Counted from the stretch's first letter, positions 25,024 to 33,307 are shown. The stretch is DNA of 36,048 bases from Nitrospirae bacterium JdFR-85 (GCA_002011745.1 MTOU01000033.1:1-36048); one strand, 5' to 3'. The notes: a model not told the origin generated them from the sequence alone. Made by a program: numbers and translations.

Positions 25024-25283
25024 TCAGATTTAAATTATTGCTTCTGACAGTGGTATTTCTTATTCTGTCCTGTGACAGAGGCAACTACATAGACAGCGGT
25101 TTCAGAGAAGAGACAAAAGAGGAGATTGTCCAGATAACACCGGAGAAGCCTGTGAGGGTAGAGTTGAGAAAGACCACAAAGGGATATACATGGGTACTGA
25201 GGGGCGAGGATGTGAAGAAGGTGATAGAGACAGACAGAGCCCTGAGAAGGTATATGGAAGAAACCAGGACCAAAAAAGAGTAA
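25020..25283 (+). CDS. Small lipoprotein, unknown function
   Basis: The 87-residue product has a lipoprotein signal peptide ([15 protein letters not shown], lipobox LILSC with Cys at residue 18), followed by a short charged mature part rich in Lys, Arg and Glu ([37 protein letters not shown]). It is therefore likely to be anchored in the membrane. The start overlaps the accA stop in ATGA, so it belongs to the dnaE operon. No family is recognised. I take the coupled start and the lipobox as good evidence that it is real. Confidence 0.72.
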   Translation: MIRFKLLLLTVVFLILSCDRGNYIDSGFREETKEEIVQITPEKPVRVELRKTTKGYTWVLRGEDVKKVIETDRALRRYMEETRTKKE

Positions 25284-25311
25284 TAACCCTTAACCAAATA
25301 AGGAGGGAAAG

Positions 25312-25788
25312 ATGGAGAGATTCTCTGTAAGAGAAGTGCTGGAGCAGGCTATAAGAACAGAAAGACTCGGATATGAATACTACAGCAGTATGGCAGAACG
25401 ATTCAAACATACAGAGGAATTCAGAGACCTCTTTGAGACACTGGCAAAAAAAGAACTAACCCATGAACAACGATTCAGGGAGCTTCTTGAGACACTCAAA
25501 GATGAGGAGCCCGAGGGATGGGATGAAGTATCAGAGTATATGAGAGCCTTTGTAGAATCAGAGTTTTTTCTCGGTTCAGATAAGGCACTTACAAGGATGA
25601 AAGATGTAAAAGATACAGAAGAGGCCATTGAGTTTGCAATCGGATTTGAGAAAGAAACGCTCCTCTACTTTAATGGCTTAAGAAGTATTGTCAAAGAGAA
25701 AGCAGTTGTGGATGAGATCATCACTGAAGAACAACATCATATAGCATGGCTCAACAGATTTAAAGAGAGATTTACAGGTACAAAGTGA
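25312..25788 (+). CDS. Ferritin-like diiron protein (rubrerythrin-type helical domain)
   Basis: The 158-residue protein is a four-helix bundle. Conserved ligands sit in EQAIRTERLGYEYY, KKELTHEQRFRELL (E-x2-H), AIGFEKETLLYFNGL and ITEEQHHIAWLNRF (E-x2-H), giving a carboxylate-bridged diiron site. Unlike the rubrerythrin at 33330-33914, it has no rubredoxin domain. Such proteins often reduce peroxide or handle iron; the substrate is not fixed by sequence. The ribosome site GGAGGG precedes ATG 25312, and its stop overlaps the rsmI start (GTGA). It is fully open and unremarkable in length. Confidence 0.85.
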   Translation: MERFSVREVLEQAIRTERLGYEYYSSMAERFKHTEEFRDLFETLAKKELTHEQRFRELLETLKDEEPEGWDEVSEYMRAFVESEFFLGSDKALTRMKDVKDTEEAIEFAIGFEKETLLYFNGLRSIVKEKAVVDEIITEEQHHIAWLNRFKERFTGTK

Positions 25789-26615
25789 GAGGTATACTTT
25801 ATATAGTTTCCACCCCCATAGGAAATCTTGAAGACATAACCCTGAGGGCATTAAGGGTCTTGAAGGAGGTTGACCTGATTGCTGCAGAGGATACCCGTCA
25901 TACCCAGAAACTCCTTACACACTACAGTATATCAAAACCCCTGATAAGCTACTGGGGAGCAAAAGAGAAGGTAAAGGCAGAGGAGGTTCTGAGGCATCTT
26001 GCAGAGGGGAAATCGGTCGCACTTGTTACCGATGCAGGTACTCCGGGTATCTCTGACCCAGGGGTCCAGGTGGTAAAAAGGGCTACTGAGGAGGGGTTTG
26101 AGGTGATACCTATTCCGGGGCCTTCTGCAGTCACTGCAGCACTGTCTGTATCTGGACTCTCCGGAGAGTTTCTTTTCATAGGATTTTTACCTCCCAAAAG
26201 GACACAGAGAATAAAAAAACTGGAGGAGTTGAAATACGAAAGACGCATCCTCCTGTTTTATGAGGCACCACACAGGCTCCTTGACACCCTTGCTGATATG
26301 CTTGATGTCTTTGGCAACAGGTATACTGTCCTCTGTCATGAGCTAACAAAACTGAATGAGAGTATATATAGGGGAGACCTTAAGGATGTCTACGAGAGCC
26401 TGCTTGAGGAACCCATTGCTGGTGAGTATGTACTTGTGATAGAAGGAAGAGTCGATAGCACAGAGGCAGAATCAGATGCAGTACAGGAGGTGCTGAAGCT
26501 GATGAGACAGGGGATGAGGAGAAAGGATGCTGTAAAGAAGATAGCACGGCAGTATGGGATAAGCCAGAAGAGCCTTTATGACCAGAGCCTAAAGGAGGTG
26601 ACCAATGAGACTTAA
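25785..26615 (+). CDS. rsmI: 16S rRNA (cytidine-2'-O)-methyltransferase
   Basis: RsmI methylates the ribose of C1402 in the decoding centre with SAM. The 276-residue protein has YIVSTPIGNLEDITLRAL, the AAEDTRHTQKLL loop, VALVTDAGTPGISDPG, IPIPGPSAVTAALSVSG, and the C-terminal helix-turn-helix-like end KKIARQYGISQKSLYDQSL. It starts with GTG that overlaps the ferritin-like gene's stop. It ends overlapping the small membrane protein by 11 bases. Length and motifs are normal. Confidence 0.97.
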   Translation: MRGILYIVSTPIGNLEDITLRALRVLKEVDLIAAEDTRHTQKLLTHYSISKPLISYWGAKEKVKAEEVLRHLAEGKSVALVTDAGTPGISDPGVQVVKRATEEGFEVIPIPGPSAVTAALSVSGLSGEFLFIGFLPPKRTQRIKKLEELKYERRILLFYEAPHRLLDTLADMLDVFGNRYTVLCHELTKLNESIYRGDLKDVYESLLEEPIAGEYVLVIEGRVDSTEAESDAVQEVLKLMRQGMRRKDAVKKIARQYGISQKSLYDQSLKEVTNET

Positions 26616-26853
26616 ACCTCTCTCCTTGGGCATAGCCATAGGTACTGTGTGGGGTGTCTCTCTTTTCATTACCACATGGCTCTCCTATTATACAGGCTAC
26701 GGCAGGCTCTTTTTACAGACAATGGCAGAGTCAATATATCCTGGATACAGTATAACACCCCTTGGAAGTCTGCTTGGACTCGTCTATGGCTTCATTGATG
26801 GTCTTGTCAGTGGTGCCCTGGTAGCTATAATCTACAACAGACTCCAGAGATAG
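26605..26853 (+). CDS. Small two-helix membrane protein (holin-like conserved hypothetical)
   Basis: An 82-residue protein with two hydrophobic helices (residues about 6-25: LSLGIAIGTVWGVSLFITTW, and about 52-75: GSLLGLVYGFIDGLVSGALV), separated by a Gly/Tyr-rich stretch SIYPGYSITPLG. The pattern SIYPGYS...GS..GLVYGF.DG is one I associate with chromosomal proteins loosely annotated as bacteriophage holin; no phage genes are near and there is no lysis cassette. It overlaps the rsmI end by 11 bases and is last in the dnaE operon, nine bases short of convergent trmB. Function unknown. Confidence 0.72.
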   Translation: MRLKPLSLGIAIGTVWGVSLFITTWLSYYTGYGRLFLQTMAESIYPGYSITPLGSLLGLVYGFIDGLVSGALVAIIYNRLQR

Positions 26854-26862
26854 GCTCCTCTG

Positions 26863-27534
26863 CTAAGGTTTAATAAACCTGAAGAAATATATCTCTGCGT
26901 GTGCTGCTCTTGCCTTCTCTGCATATTTTGTATAGCTGATCTCATCTAAATCTGTATGCTTTGACTTTTCAAAACCTGCGTTCCTGAAGGACTCCTCAAT
27001 CACCTCTGCGTAACCTTTGTGGTCTGTTGCTACAAGGACGAAGCCACCCTTCTGGAGCTTTCTGAGAAGAACCTTTGCAAACTCAGGATTGATGAGCCTC
27101 CTCTTGTGGTGTCTCTTTTTGGGCCAGGGATCTGGGAAGAGGATGTATACCCCTGTGACTGAGCTGTCAGGAATATACTCGGTGAAAACCCTTCTTGCAT
27201 CCTCAAGGATTATACGGATATTGGAAGGAGTGGGCTCCTTAGTGTTGTCATAACCTGTCATCTTCCGTATGAGCTTGGCTGCACCTGTAATGTAGACCTC
27301 AATACCGATAAAATCCGCATAGGGCATGGAAAGGGCCTTCTGATAGAGAAATGAACCATTACCAAAACCGATCTCTACAAACAGAGGTGCCTTCCTGCTA
27401 AACTCCTTCTCATGGTTAATTATCCCTTTCAGGGGTATCTGGAGCATGGGTAGGAACCTCTCCAGCGCCTCTTTTTCAGCCTTGCTCATTCTACCCTTTC
27501 TTCTGCCGTAGGTCTTCGTCTTCAGTTCATACAT
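26863..27534 (-). CDS. trmB: tRNA (guanine-N7)-methyltransferase
   Basis: TrmB makes m7G46 in tRNA. The 223-residue protein shows the SAM-binding LFVEIGFGNGSFL, FIGIEVYITGAAKLIRKM, IRIILEDARRVF and the family's substrate motif ILFPDPWPKKRHHKRRLINPEF, with the C-terminal ATDHKGYAEVI and YTKYAEKARAAHAEIYFF. It begins two bases after the stop of the efflux permease gene, so it is probably transcribed with the TetR-regulated pump operon. That linkage may be only read-through. An N-terminal extension of about 30 basic residues precedes the core. Confidence 0.96.
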   Translation of the reverse strand: MYELKTKTYGRRKGRMSKAEKEALERFLPMLQIPLKGIINHEKEFSRKAPLFVEIGFGNGSFLYQKALSMPYADFIGIEVYITGAAKLIRKMTGYDNTKEPTPSNIRIILEDARRVFTEYIPDSSVTGVYILFPDPWPKKRHHKRRLINPEFAKVLLRKLQKGGFVLVATDHKGYAEVIEESFRNAGFEKSKHTDLDEISYTKYAEKARAAHAEIYFFRFIKP

Positions 27535-27536
27535 TC

Positions 27537-29054
27537 TTAGTGTCCCATTATACTGATACTTTGTTTGGCCCTTTTCATTATCAATATCAAAGGTAAAATC
27601 AGCACCATCATCAGAGAGAGGAGATAGAACGCATCATTGAAGGCGAGCATGTGAGACTGTCTCAGCAGTTCCCTGTATATCAATGCATCTGGTGGTATGT
27701 TATGGATACCTACAAACTTCAGGACCATATGTATCTTTTCTTTCACGAACTGGTAGGTACTATCAAAAGGGGTGAGGTGTTCTACAAGTCTGAACTGGTG
27801 CATCTGGGCACGTCTGGAAAGCACTGTGGTCACAAAGGCCACCCCAAAGCTCCCTCCAATATTCCTCAGCAGATTATACATCGCTGTTGCCTCTGTCATC
27901 CTCTCTTTCGGGATATGAGACAGTGTGAGTGTTGTGAGAGGGATAAAAAGAAAACCCATACCAACCCCGAGCACCACCCTCGGCCATACAAAGCTCCAGA
28001 AGTCTGTCTGTAGGTTAAACTGGGCCATCATGTATGTGGAGAGGGCACACACGAGTATCCCGAATGCCAATATCCCTTTTGGATTGGTTTTGTGCACCAG
28101 TCTGCCAGCCACAGGCAATGCAATCATAGTGGCTATACCACCTGGTCCAAGCACTAGGCCAGCAAGAAAGGCAGTGTATCCCATCAGTGTCTGTAGCAGT
28201 ATAGGCAGAAGCACAATGCTGCCAAACAGGTTAAAGAAGGCAAAGAACATGAGTATATTACCCGTGGTGAAGGTCCTGTCCCTGAAAAGCCTCAGGTCTA
28301 TTACTGGTTTTGAAGAGAAAAGCTCCACAATGACAAAGAGTGCAAGGCAGACCACAGCCACTGTTGAGAATGTTACTATCAGGCTGGAGGAGAACCAGTC
28401 CTCGCGCTGACCTTTGTCCAAGACAAACTGGAGTGAACCCAGTCCAAGGGCAAGCAGGGCAAGCCCAGCATAGTCTATCTTCATCTTTATCCTCTTCATG
28501 TAAGGAGGATCCTGGATAACGAATATGGTAAGCAGTATTGATATTATACCAATAGGCACATTGATATAGAATATCCATCTCCATGACCAGTTGTCTGTTA
28601 TCCATCCACCAAGAAGTGGTCCTACAATCGGTCCGAACATTATCCCTATCCCGAATATAGCCATGGCCATCCCGTGCTGCGATGGTGGAAATGCCTCAAG
28701 GAGGATTGATTGACTCAGAGGTTGCAGTCCCCCACCTCCTATGCCCTGTATAATTCTGAATATTACAAGACTCCTGAGGCTCCATGCAGAGCCACACATA
28801 AAAGAACTGACAGTAAACATCACTATTGAGGCTATAAGATAGTTCTTCCTCCCGAAAAGCCTGCTCAGCCAGCCTGTGATAGGGATGACTATCGCATTTG
28901 ATACGAGGTAGGCGGTTATCGCCCATGTTGCCTCATCAATGCCTGCACTGAGGGAGCCCCTGATATGATCAAGCGAGACATTCACCACCGAGGTGTCAAT
29001 AATCTCAATCAGGGTAGGAAGCATTACAGTTATTGCTACAATCCAGCGGTTCAC
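27537..29054 (-). CDS. DHA2-family multidrug efflux permease (EmrB/QacA type)
   Basis: The 505-residue inner-membrane protein has about 14 hydrophobic helices and the DHA2 motifs: TSVVNVSLDHIRGSL, GWLSRLFGRKNYLI, FRIIQGIGGGGLQPLSQSIL, FGPIVGPLLGGWITD. The C-terminal part continues with PKERMTEATAMYNLLRNIGGSFG. It uses proton motive force to expel drugs through the adaptor and TolC-type proteins encoded upstream. It starts with GTG overlapping the adaptor stop (GTGA). Substrates cannot be inferred. It is followed by trmB after two bases. Confidence 0.95.
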   Translation of the reverse strand: MNRWIVAITVMLPTLIEIIDTSVVNVSLDHIRGSLSAGIDEATWAITAYLVSNAIVIPITGWLSRLFGRKNYLIASIVMFTVSSFMCGSAWSLRSLVIFRIIQGIGGGGLQPLSQSILLEAFPPSQHGMAMAIFGIGIMFGPIVGPLLGGWITDNWSWRWIFYINVPIGIISILLTIFVIQDPPYMKRIKMKIDYAGLALLALGLGSLQFVLDKGQREDWFSSSLIVTFSTVAVVCLALFVIVELFSSKPVIDLRLFRDRTFTTGNILMFFAFFNLFGSIVLLPILLQTLMGYTAFLAGLVLGPGGIATMIALPVAGRLVHKTNPKGILAFGILVCALSTYMMAQFNLQTDFWSFVWPRVVLGVGMGFLFIPLTTLTLSHIPKERMTEATAMYNLLRNIGGSFGVAFVTTVLSRRAQMHQFRLVEHLTPFDSTYQFVKEKIHMVLKFVGIHNIPPDALIYRELLRQSHMLAFNDAFYLLSLMMVLILPLILIMKRAKQSISIMGH

Positions 29055-30226
29055 TTCACCAGTACTGTTGGCACCACTGACATCCCTATCCTCAAGACAT
29101 GTTCAGGGTCTGCCCCATCTTCAAGCAGGATCTTCACCGGAATCCTCTGGACCACCTTTACATAATTACCCGTGGCATTCTCCGGTGGAAACAGTGAAAA
29201 CACAGCTCCAGTGCCTGCCATGATACTGTCTACCCTTCCCCAGAAGGTTTTATCAGGATAGGCATCCACCTTGATCTTCACTCTCATGCCTGGTTTTATC
29301 TTCCTGATCTTCGTCTCCTTATAATTAGCCACAATATAGAGATCCCTTAATGGGACAACAGCCATAAGGGGCTGGCCAGCCTGAATCTGCTCTCCCACAT
29401 CAACCGCCTTTTTGGTAATATACCCATCTGAAGGGGAATAAACCTTTACATAGGAGAGCTTGAGCCTTGCTGTCTCCAGAGCAGCCTCCCTGGTTTTTAC
29501 CTTCTCGCTCTGCGTCTCCATGGCTGCCTCAAGCTGCAGAAGCACTGCCTTCTCAGCCCTTAAAGCTGCTTCTGCCTCCTGTATGGTGCTCTCCTGTGCC
29601 CTGAGTGAAACCTCGGCATGAGTCTTAAGTGCCTGGGATGCCTTCATTGCTGCAAGGGCTGAGCTGTAGGCAGTCTCTGCCTTCTCGTACCTGTCTTTTG
29701 GGATAACCCCTTTTTTGTAGAGGTTTTTAGCCCTTCTAAGGTCTGCCTCTGCCTGCTGAAGCAGGGCCTTCTTGGCGAGCAGGTCCGCCTCCTGTGCCTT
29801 AAGAGATGCCAGAAGTGACTGCCGAGCCATCTCTGCCCTTCTCAAGGTAGCACCTCTTGCCCGTATCTTCTCTTTCTGCACCTGAATCATTGTTTTAATC
29901 TCATAAAGCCTCTTTTTTTCTGCCTCCAAGGCAGCCTCTGCCTTCCTAAGTGCCTGTATGTAGAGTTCTGGATCAAGCTCAAGAAGTAGCTCACCCTCCT
30001 TCACCCACTGGTTATCCTTAACATAGACCTTCAGCACCGTGCCTGAGACCTTGGACGCTATGGTATGTATTGTACCCTCCACAAAGGCATCGTCAGTACT
30101 TATGTGGGTCTGCTTGTAGCGGATGTAAAATGCCCCGACAACTGCCCCTGCAACAAGGACTATGAAAAATACGAGAAATGCAGCCTTCTTTTTTCTATTG
30201 TTGTCTCCTCTGCTCCTCTCCTCCAT
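29051..30226 (-). CDS. Membrane fusion protein of the efflux pump (EmrA/HlyD type)
   Basis: The 391-residue adaptor has one N-terminal membrane helix (FLVFFIVLVAGAVVGAFYI), a lipoyl-like domain (KVSGTVLKVYVKDNQWVKEG), a long Ala/Glu/Lys-rich coiled-coil hairpin (about residues 80-250), a second lipoyl half (VYSPSDGYITKKAVDVGEQI) and a beta barrel (IVANYKETKIRKIKPGMRVK). It links the permease to the outer-membrane channel. The AAGGAGG ribosome site lies seven bases before ATG 30226. It sits 24 bases after the TolC-type gene and overlaps the permease start. Confidence 0.94.
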   Translation of the reverse strand: MEERSRGDNNRKKKAAFLVFFIVLVAGAVVGAFYIRYKQTHISTDDAFVEGTIHTIASKVSGTVLKVYVKDNQWVKEGELLLELDPELYIQALRKAEAALEAEKKRLYEIKTMIQVQKEKIRARGATLRRAEMARQSLLASLKAQEADLLAKKALLQQAEADLRRAKNLYKKGVIPKDRYEKAETAYSSALAAMKASQALKTHAEVSLRAQESTIQEAEAALRAEKAVLLQLEAAMETQSEKVKTREAALETARLKLSYVKVYSPSDGYITKKAVDVGEQIQAGQPLMAVVPLRDLYIVANYKETKIRKIKPGMRVKIKVDAYPDKTFWGRVDSIMAGTGAVFSLFPPENATGNYVKVVQRIPVKILLEDGADPEHVLRIGMSVVPTVLVK

Positions 30227-30250
30227 CTTTAGGCCTCCTTATGCAAAGAA

Positions 30251-31534
30251 TTAGTAGACAGTGGTAAGGTCTACACCCATGGAATAAAATAGCCTCGCCT
30301 CAGCCTTCCTCCGTTCATACAAGGCACTCCAGTAATTGGTTTCAGCCCTGGTAACAAGCACCACTGCGTCAGTGACCTCTGTGGCAGTCCCAACCCCTTC
30401 TTTGTATCTAAGTCTCTGGAGCCTCAAATTCTCTTTTGCCTGCTCCACTGCCTTCTCTGCCACCTTAACCCTGTGTATTGCTGACAGAAGCTGAAGATAG
30501 GCGTTCTTTATCTCAAGCCTTATGTTATCCATCAGTATCTGCCTCTTCAGCTCCAGTGCCCTTAGCTCTGCATTAACCTGTCTAATCTTTGCCTTTGTGG
30601 AGCCTCCTGACAGTAGATTAAAACTCAGCCCTGCTATCAATGACCAGTTGCCCTCATGAACCATATACCTATTCTCCTGATACTCATACCCCCCTGATAC
30701 AAACACATCTGGTAAATACTCTGCCCTGAGTGCTTTAAGCCTCTTCTTCAGCGCCTTCCTCTGTGCATCAATCAGGACCAGCTCAGGCCTAAGTGTCTCT
30801 GCCTTTTTGTAAGCCTCCTGTAGGCTTACATCTACAGAGGGAAACTCAGCCACCTCGTCCAGTTCTACCGGCTCATCAAGCCCTCTCATGAGTAGGCTGT
30901 TTATCCTCGCCTTTGTAATCTTCGTATAGTTTTCTGCATTTATCCTCCTCTGTCTTGCATCAGCCAGAAACACCTCAGCCTGAAGCAGGTCGTTCTTTGT
31001 GATGAGTCCTTCTTCATACATCGCCTCTGTGTCTTTCAGATGTGCCTTGTATCTCTTTACCTCTTCCTCTGCCACTTCAAGCATCCTTTCTGCTTCAAGT
31101 GCCTCAAGATAGGCAACAACAAACTGGAGTGCTACTTGATTTTTTATCTTTTTCACCTCTGTCTTCTTCGCCTTAAGAGCATACTCCGCAGCCTCCACCA
31201 ATGATCCCACCTTACCAAAATCATATACCAACTGATTAACTCTGAATCCGTAGGTGAGAAAGCTCTTTTCACTGAGGGGTACTGGTCCGAACGGGGCAAA
31301 ACGTGCCTGGGGTTGATATCTGAGCCATGTCTGACTCGCATATATATCTACCCTTGGCAGTCTCTTTGCCCTGATGATTGAGATATCCTCTGCCACAGAG
31401 GTCTTCTCAGCTTCTGAGAGTTTGACTGCTCTGCCCGATTCGGTTACAATTTTTAGACCTTCCTTTAATGTAAGCCCTGTGGCAGTGCTACTGAAAAAAA
31501 GTACTATTAGTATTGTTAATCTTAATATTCTCAT
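30251..31534 (-). CDS. TolC-type outer-membrane efflux protein
   Basis: A 427-residue outer-membrane protein. It has a signal peptide (RLTILIVLFFSSTATGLT), two repeated coiled-coil halves (FVVAYLEALEAERMLEVAEE, EVKRYKAHLKDTEAMYEEGL; IKNAYLQLLSAIHRVKVAEK and AVEQAKENLRLQRLRYKEG), and beta segments such as VDIYASQTWLRY and DVFVSGGYEYQEN. It provides the exit duct for the adaptor and permease downstream. Its ATG overlaps the TetR-family gene's stop (ATGA at 31531-31534), so the regulator gene and pump form one message. Confidence 0.93.
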   Translation of the reverse strand: MRILRLTILIVLFFSSTATGLTLKEGLKIVTESGRAVKLSEAEKTSVAEDISIIRAKRLPRVDIYASQTWLRYQPQARFAPFGPVPLSEKSFLTYGFRVNQLVYDFGKVGSLVEAAEYALKAKKTEVKKIKNQVALQFVVAYLEALEAERMLEVAEEEVKRYKAHLKDTEAMYEEGLITKNDLLQAEVFLADARQRRINAENYTKITKARINSLLMRGLDEPVELDEVAEFPSVDVSLQEAYKKAETLRPELVLIDAQRKALKKRLKALRAEYLPDVFVSGGYEYQENRYMVHEGNWSLIAGLSFNLLSGGSTKAKIRQVNAELRALELKRQILMDNIRLEIKNAYLQLLSAIHRVKVAEKAVEQAKENLRLQRLRYKEGVGTATEVTDAVVLVTRAETNYWSALYERRKAEARLFYSMGVDLTTVY

Positions 31535-32136
31535 CTGTTGTCCCTCCTTTCGGTTCCATTTATAAAAAGGTCAACAAAACCGTCTATCACCCTTTTTGTT
31601 TCCCTCTTAGAAACATCTCTGTCCTTTACTACCTCCTCCACCAGAAAATAAGAAAAGACCATACCAAGAAATCCCCTTGCACCTGATTCTGGATTAAAAT
31701 TTCTCAGTCTCCCCTTCTTCTGAAGCCTCCTCAGGTATCCTGCCAGTGTCCTGATCATCTCAGTGATGAATGCATCATATACTCTACGGAGCTTCTCTGG
31801 ATGCAGGCTAATCTCTGAAAGCATAATTCTTATAATATGTTTTCTCAGCTTAAGGGTCTCAAAATACCTCAGTCCCACCTCCAAGAGCGCATCTCTGTAG
31901 GAATAGCTATCAAGAAGGGGAATGAGTTCTCTGAGTTTTGGCAGAAAAGAGTATCTCCTCAGAATCTCTTCAAACAGTCTCTCCTTTGAGCCAAAGTGTC
32001 TGAAAAGGGTAATCTCTCTAAACCCTGCTTTTTCTGCAATCTCCCTTGTGGTTGCACTGATATAACCTTTCTCAGACATCAGTTCAAGAGCAGATTGCAG
32101 AATCTTCTCTTTTGTATCCAACTCTTTCTTCCTCAC
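31531..32136 (-). CDS. TetR/AcrR-family transcriptional regulator
   Basis: The 201-residue protein has the N-terminal TetR helix-turn-helix: KILQSALELMSEKGYISATT, REIAEKAGFREITLFRHFGS, KERLFEEIL. The C-terminal ligand-binding half is helical (SYRDALLEVGLRYFETLKLR, IRTLAGYLRRLQKKGR). It starts with GTG 32136 behind AAGGAGG. It is the first gene of the pump operon and most likely represses it; a near-palindrome lies over the predicted transcription start (32157-32170). The inducer is unknown. Confidence 0.93.
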   Translation of the reverse strand: MRKKELDTKEKILQSALELMSEKGYISATTREIAEKAGFREITLFRHFGSKERLFEEILRRYSFLPKLRELIPLLDSYSYRDALLEVGLRYFETLKLRKHIIRIMLSEISLHPEKLRRVYDAFITEMIRTLAGYLRRLQKKGRLRNFNPESGARGFLGMVFSYFLVEEVVKDRDVSKRETKRVIDGFVDLFINGTERRDNR

Positions 32137-32156
32137 GGCCGGGCCTCCTTAATGTT

Positions 32157-32170
32157 AGTTAGTACTTACT
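32157..32170 (-). promoter_or_regulatory. Candidate TetR-family operator
   Basis: AGTTAGTACTTACT is symmetric at 12 of 14 positions around AGTACT. It lies just downstream of the -10 box, over or next to the predicted transcription start of the pump operon, where a bound repressor would block transcription. Autorepression by the TetR protein encoded first is the natural inference. Confidence 0.5.
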
Positions 32171-32171
32171 T

Positions 32172-32200
32172 ATTTTATTTTTTAAAGAAAGACAAGTCAA
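32172..32200 (-). promoter_or_regulatory. Promoter of the TetR-efflux operon
   Basis: TTGACT (32195-32200) and TAAAAT (32172-32177) are 17 bases apart on the minus strand. Start near 32165 gives a leader of about 29 bases containing AAGGAGG before GTG 32136. Confidence 0.65.
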
Positions 32201-32234
32201 GGGTTGTAAAAGGGCCGATCGTGAATACACATTA

Positions 32235-32243
32235 TGGTATAAT
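32235..32243 (+). promoter_or_regulatory. Extended -10 promoter for the coiled-coil nuclease-like gene
   Basis: TGGTATAAT is a perfect extended -10 (TGN-TATAAT) with no good -35. It ends only five bases before ATG 32249, so the transcript would start at or about the start codon. No ribosome site precedes the gene, so a leaderless message is expected. Confidence 0.5.
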
Positions 32244-32248
32244 TAATT

Positions 32249-33028
32249 ATGCCCTTTAGTGTAGATCTGATAAAGAAACTTGAAAGGGTCTCACCCGAAC
32301 TCAGAGGTGTGCTTATAGCCCTGCTTGAAGAAGTGGAGAAGCAGAGAGAGGAGTCTGTAACCAAACGGGAGTTCCAGGAGTTCACCAGGCGGACGGAAGA
32401 AAATTTTCAGAAGCTCTGGCAGGTAATAAGGGAACTCGGCGAGGCCCAGAAGAGAACAGAAGCAAGGATAGAAGAGCTGGCTGAAGCCCAGAAGAGAACC
32501 GAGGTAAGAGTATCCCGACTTGAGAAGGTGGTAGAAGAGCTGGCTAAGGCCCAGAAGAGGACCGAAGATGAGTTGAAAAGCCTTATAAAGGAGCACAAGA
32601 AGACGAGGGATTTGGTATCTGGACTCTCAGACACGGTTGGTTATGGTCTGGAAGATAAAATCTTTCCTTATATAGAAGACTTTGCAAGAAGAGAGTACGG
32701 GGTAGAGGTAGAGGTGCTTGACAGGAGAAATGTAGTGTATCCTGACGGAGGTTTTGATCAAGTGAACATATACATAGAAGGACGAAAGGGAAAGAAGAGG
32801 ATTTACATAGTGGGTGAGTGTAAGGCCCAGCCCGGCAAGAGGGACATCAAGAGGTTTGTTCAGATACTTGAACGCCTAAGAGGATACTTCAAGGCTCCCG
32901 TAGAAGGATTTATAGTAGGGTATTATTACACTCCTGATGTGGAGAGGTATTTAAGGGAGAGTCATCCAGAGATAAAGGTGATGAAAAGTTTTGAGTTTGA
33001 AATGAAGTATAAACCGGTTTTCTCGTAG
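32249..33028 (+). CDS. Coiled-coil protein with C-terminal PD-(D/E)xK nuclease-like domain (DUF3782-type)
   Basis: The 259-residue protein has two parts. Residues about 10-125 are a heptad coiled coil with three AQKRTE units spaced by 14 and 21 residues, exact multiples of seven; the DNA repeats too (32444, 32486, 32549). Residues about 130-245 form an alpha/beta domain with DKIFPYIEDFARREYGVEVE, an Asp in YPDGGFDQVNIYIEG, then RIYIVGECKAQPGKRDIKRF, giving a D...ExK pattern like PD-(D/E)xK nucleases. Proteins of this kind are common in thermophiles and cyanobacteria; their role is unknown. It is a single-gene unit divergent from the TetR operon, with a predicted leaderless transcript. Confidence 0.82.
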   Translation: MPFSVDLIKKLERVSPELRGVLIALLEEVEKQREESVTKREFQEFTRRTEENFQKLWQVIRELGEAQKRTEARIEELAEAQKRTEVRVSRLEKVVEELAKAQKRTEDELKSLIKEHKKTRDLVSGLSDTVGYGLEDKIFPYIEDFARREYGVEVEVLDRRNVVYPDGGFDQVNIYIEGRKGKKRIYIVGECKAQPGKRDIKRFVQILERLRGYFKAPVEGFIVGYYYTPDVERYLRESHPEIKVMKSFEFEMKYKPVFS

Positions 33029-33132
33029 TAGGTGATGAACTCTTTTGTTATAGTTTATTTTTAGCGTAGAGACTATAATAGGTGGATAAAACTGCCAAAA
33101 GCTCTAATGTTGGACACAATAAGGCATAAAAC

Positions 33133-33162
33133 TTGACAGATTTCAGGAACAAATCCTAAAAT
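33133..33162 (+). promoter_or_regulatory. Promoter of tRNA-Asp
   Basis: A perfect TTGACA (33133-33138) and TAAAAT (33157-33162) are 18 bases apart. The predicted start near 33169 is about four bases before the mature tRNA. Confidence 0.65.
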
Positions 33163-33172
33163 AAAGTACACC

Positions 33173-33250
33173 GGGGTGGTAGTTCAGCACGGTTAGAACG
33201 CCGGCCTGTCACGCCGGAGGTCGCGGGTTCAAGTCCCGTCCACCCCGCCA
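33173..33250 (+). tRNA. tRNA-Asp (GTC anticodon), CCA encoded
   Basis: The acceptor GGGGTGG (33173-33179) pairs with CCACCCC (33240-33246). The D-arm is GTTC/GAAC, the anticodon stem CCGGC/GCCGG encloses the loop CTGTCAC with anticodon GTC, and the T-arm GCGGG/CCCGT encloses TTCAAGT. The discriminator is G, an identity base for aspartate, and CCA is encoded at 33248-33250. It is a single tRNA behind its own promoter. Confidence 0.97.
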
Positions 33251-33284
33251 GTGGAAAATCCTTCCTTAGAGTTAAGAAAACACA

Positions 33285-33307
33285 AAGGGACACAACGAAT
33301 GTCCCTT
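33285..33307. terminator. Bidirectional terminator between tRNA-Asp and rubrerythrin gene
   Basis: AAGGGACA (33285-33292) and TGTCCCTT (33300-33307) form a perfect 8-bp stem with a seven-base loop. A T-rich stretch (CGTATTTTG) follows on the plus strand, and TGTGTTTTC follows on the minus strand. It can serve both the tRNA transcript and the convergent rubrerythrin gene, whose stop is 23 bases away. Confidence 0.65.

Noticed and set aside
26605-26853. Prophage lysis gene (holin)
   Set aside because: The small two-helix protein overlaps rsmI in a housekeeping operon, and there are no phage genes, endolysin or attachment sites nearby.
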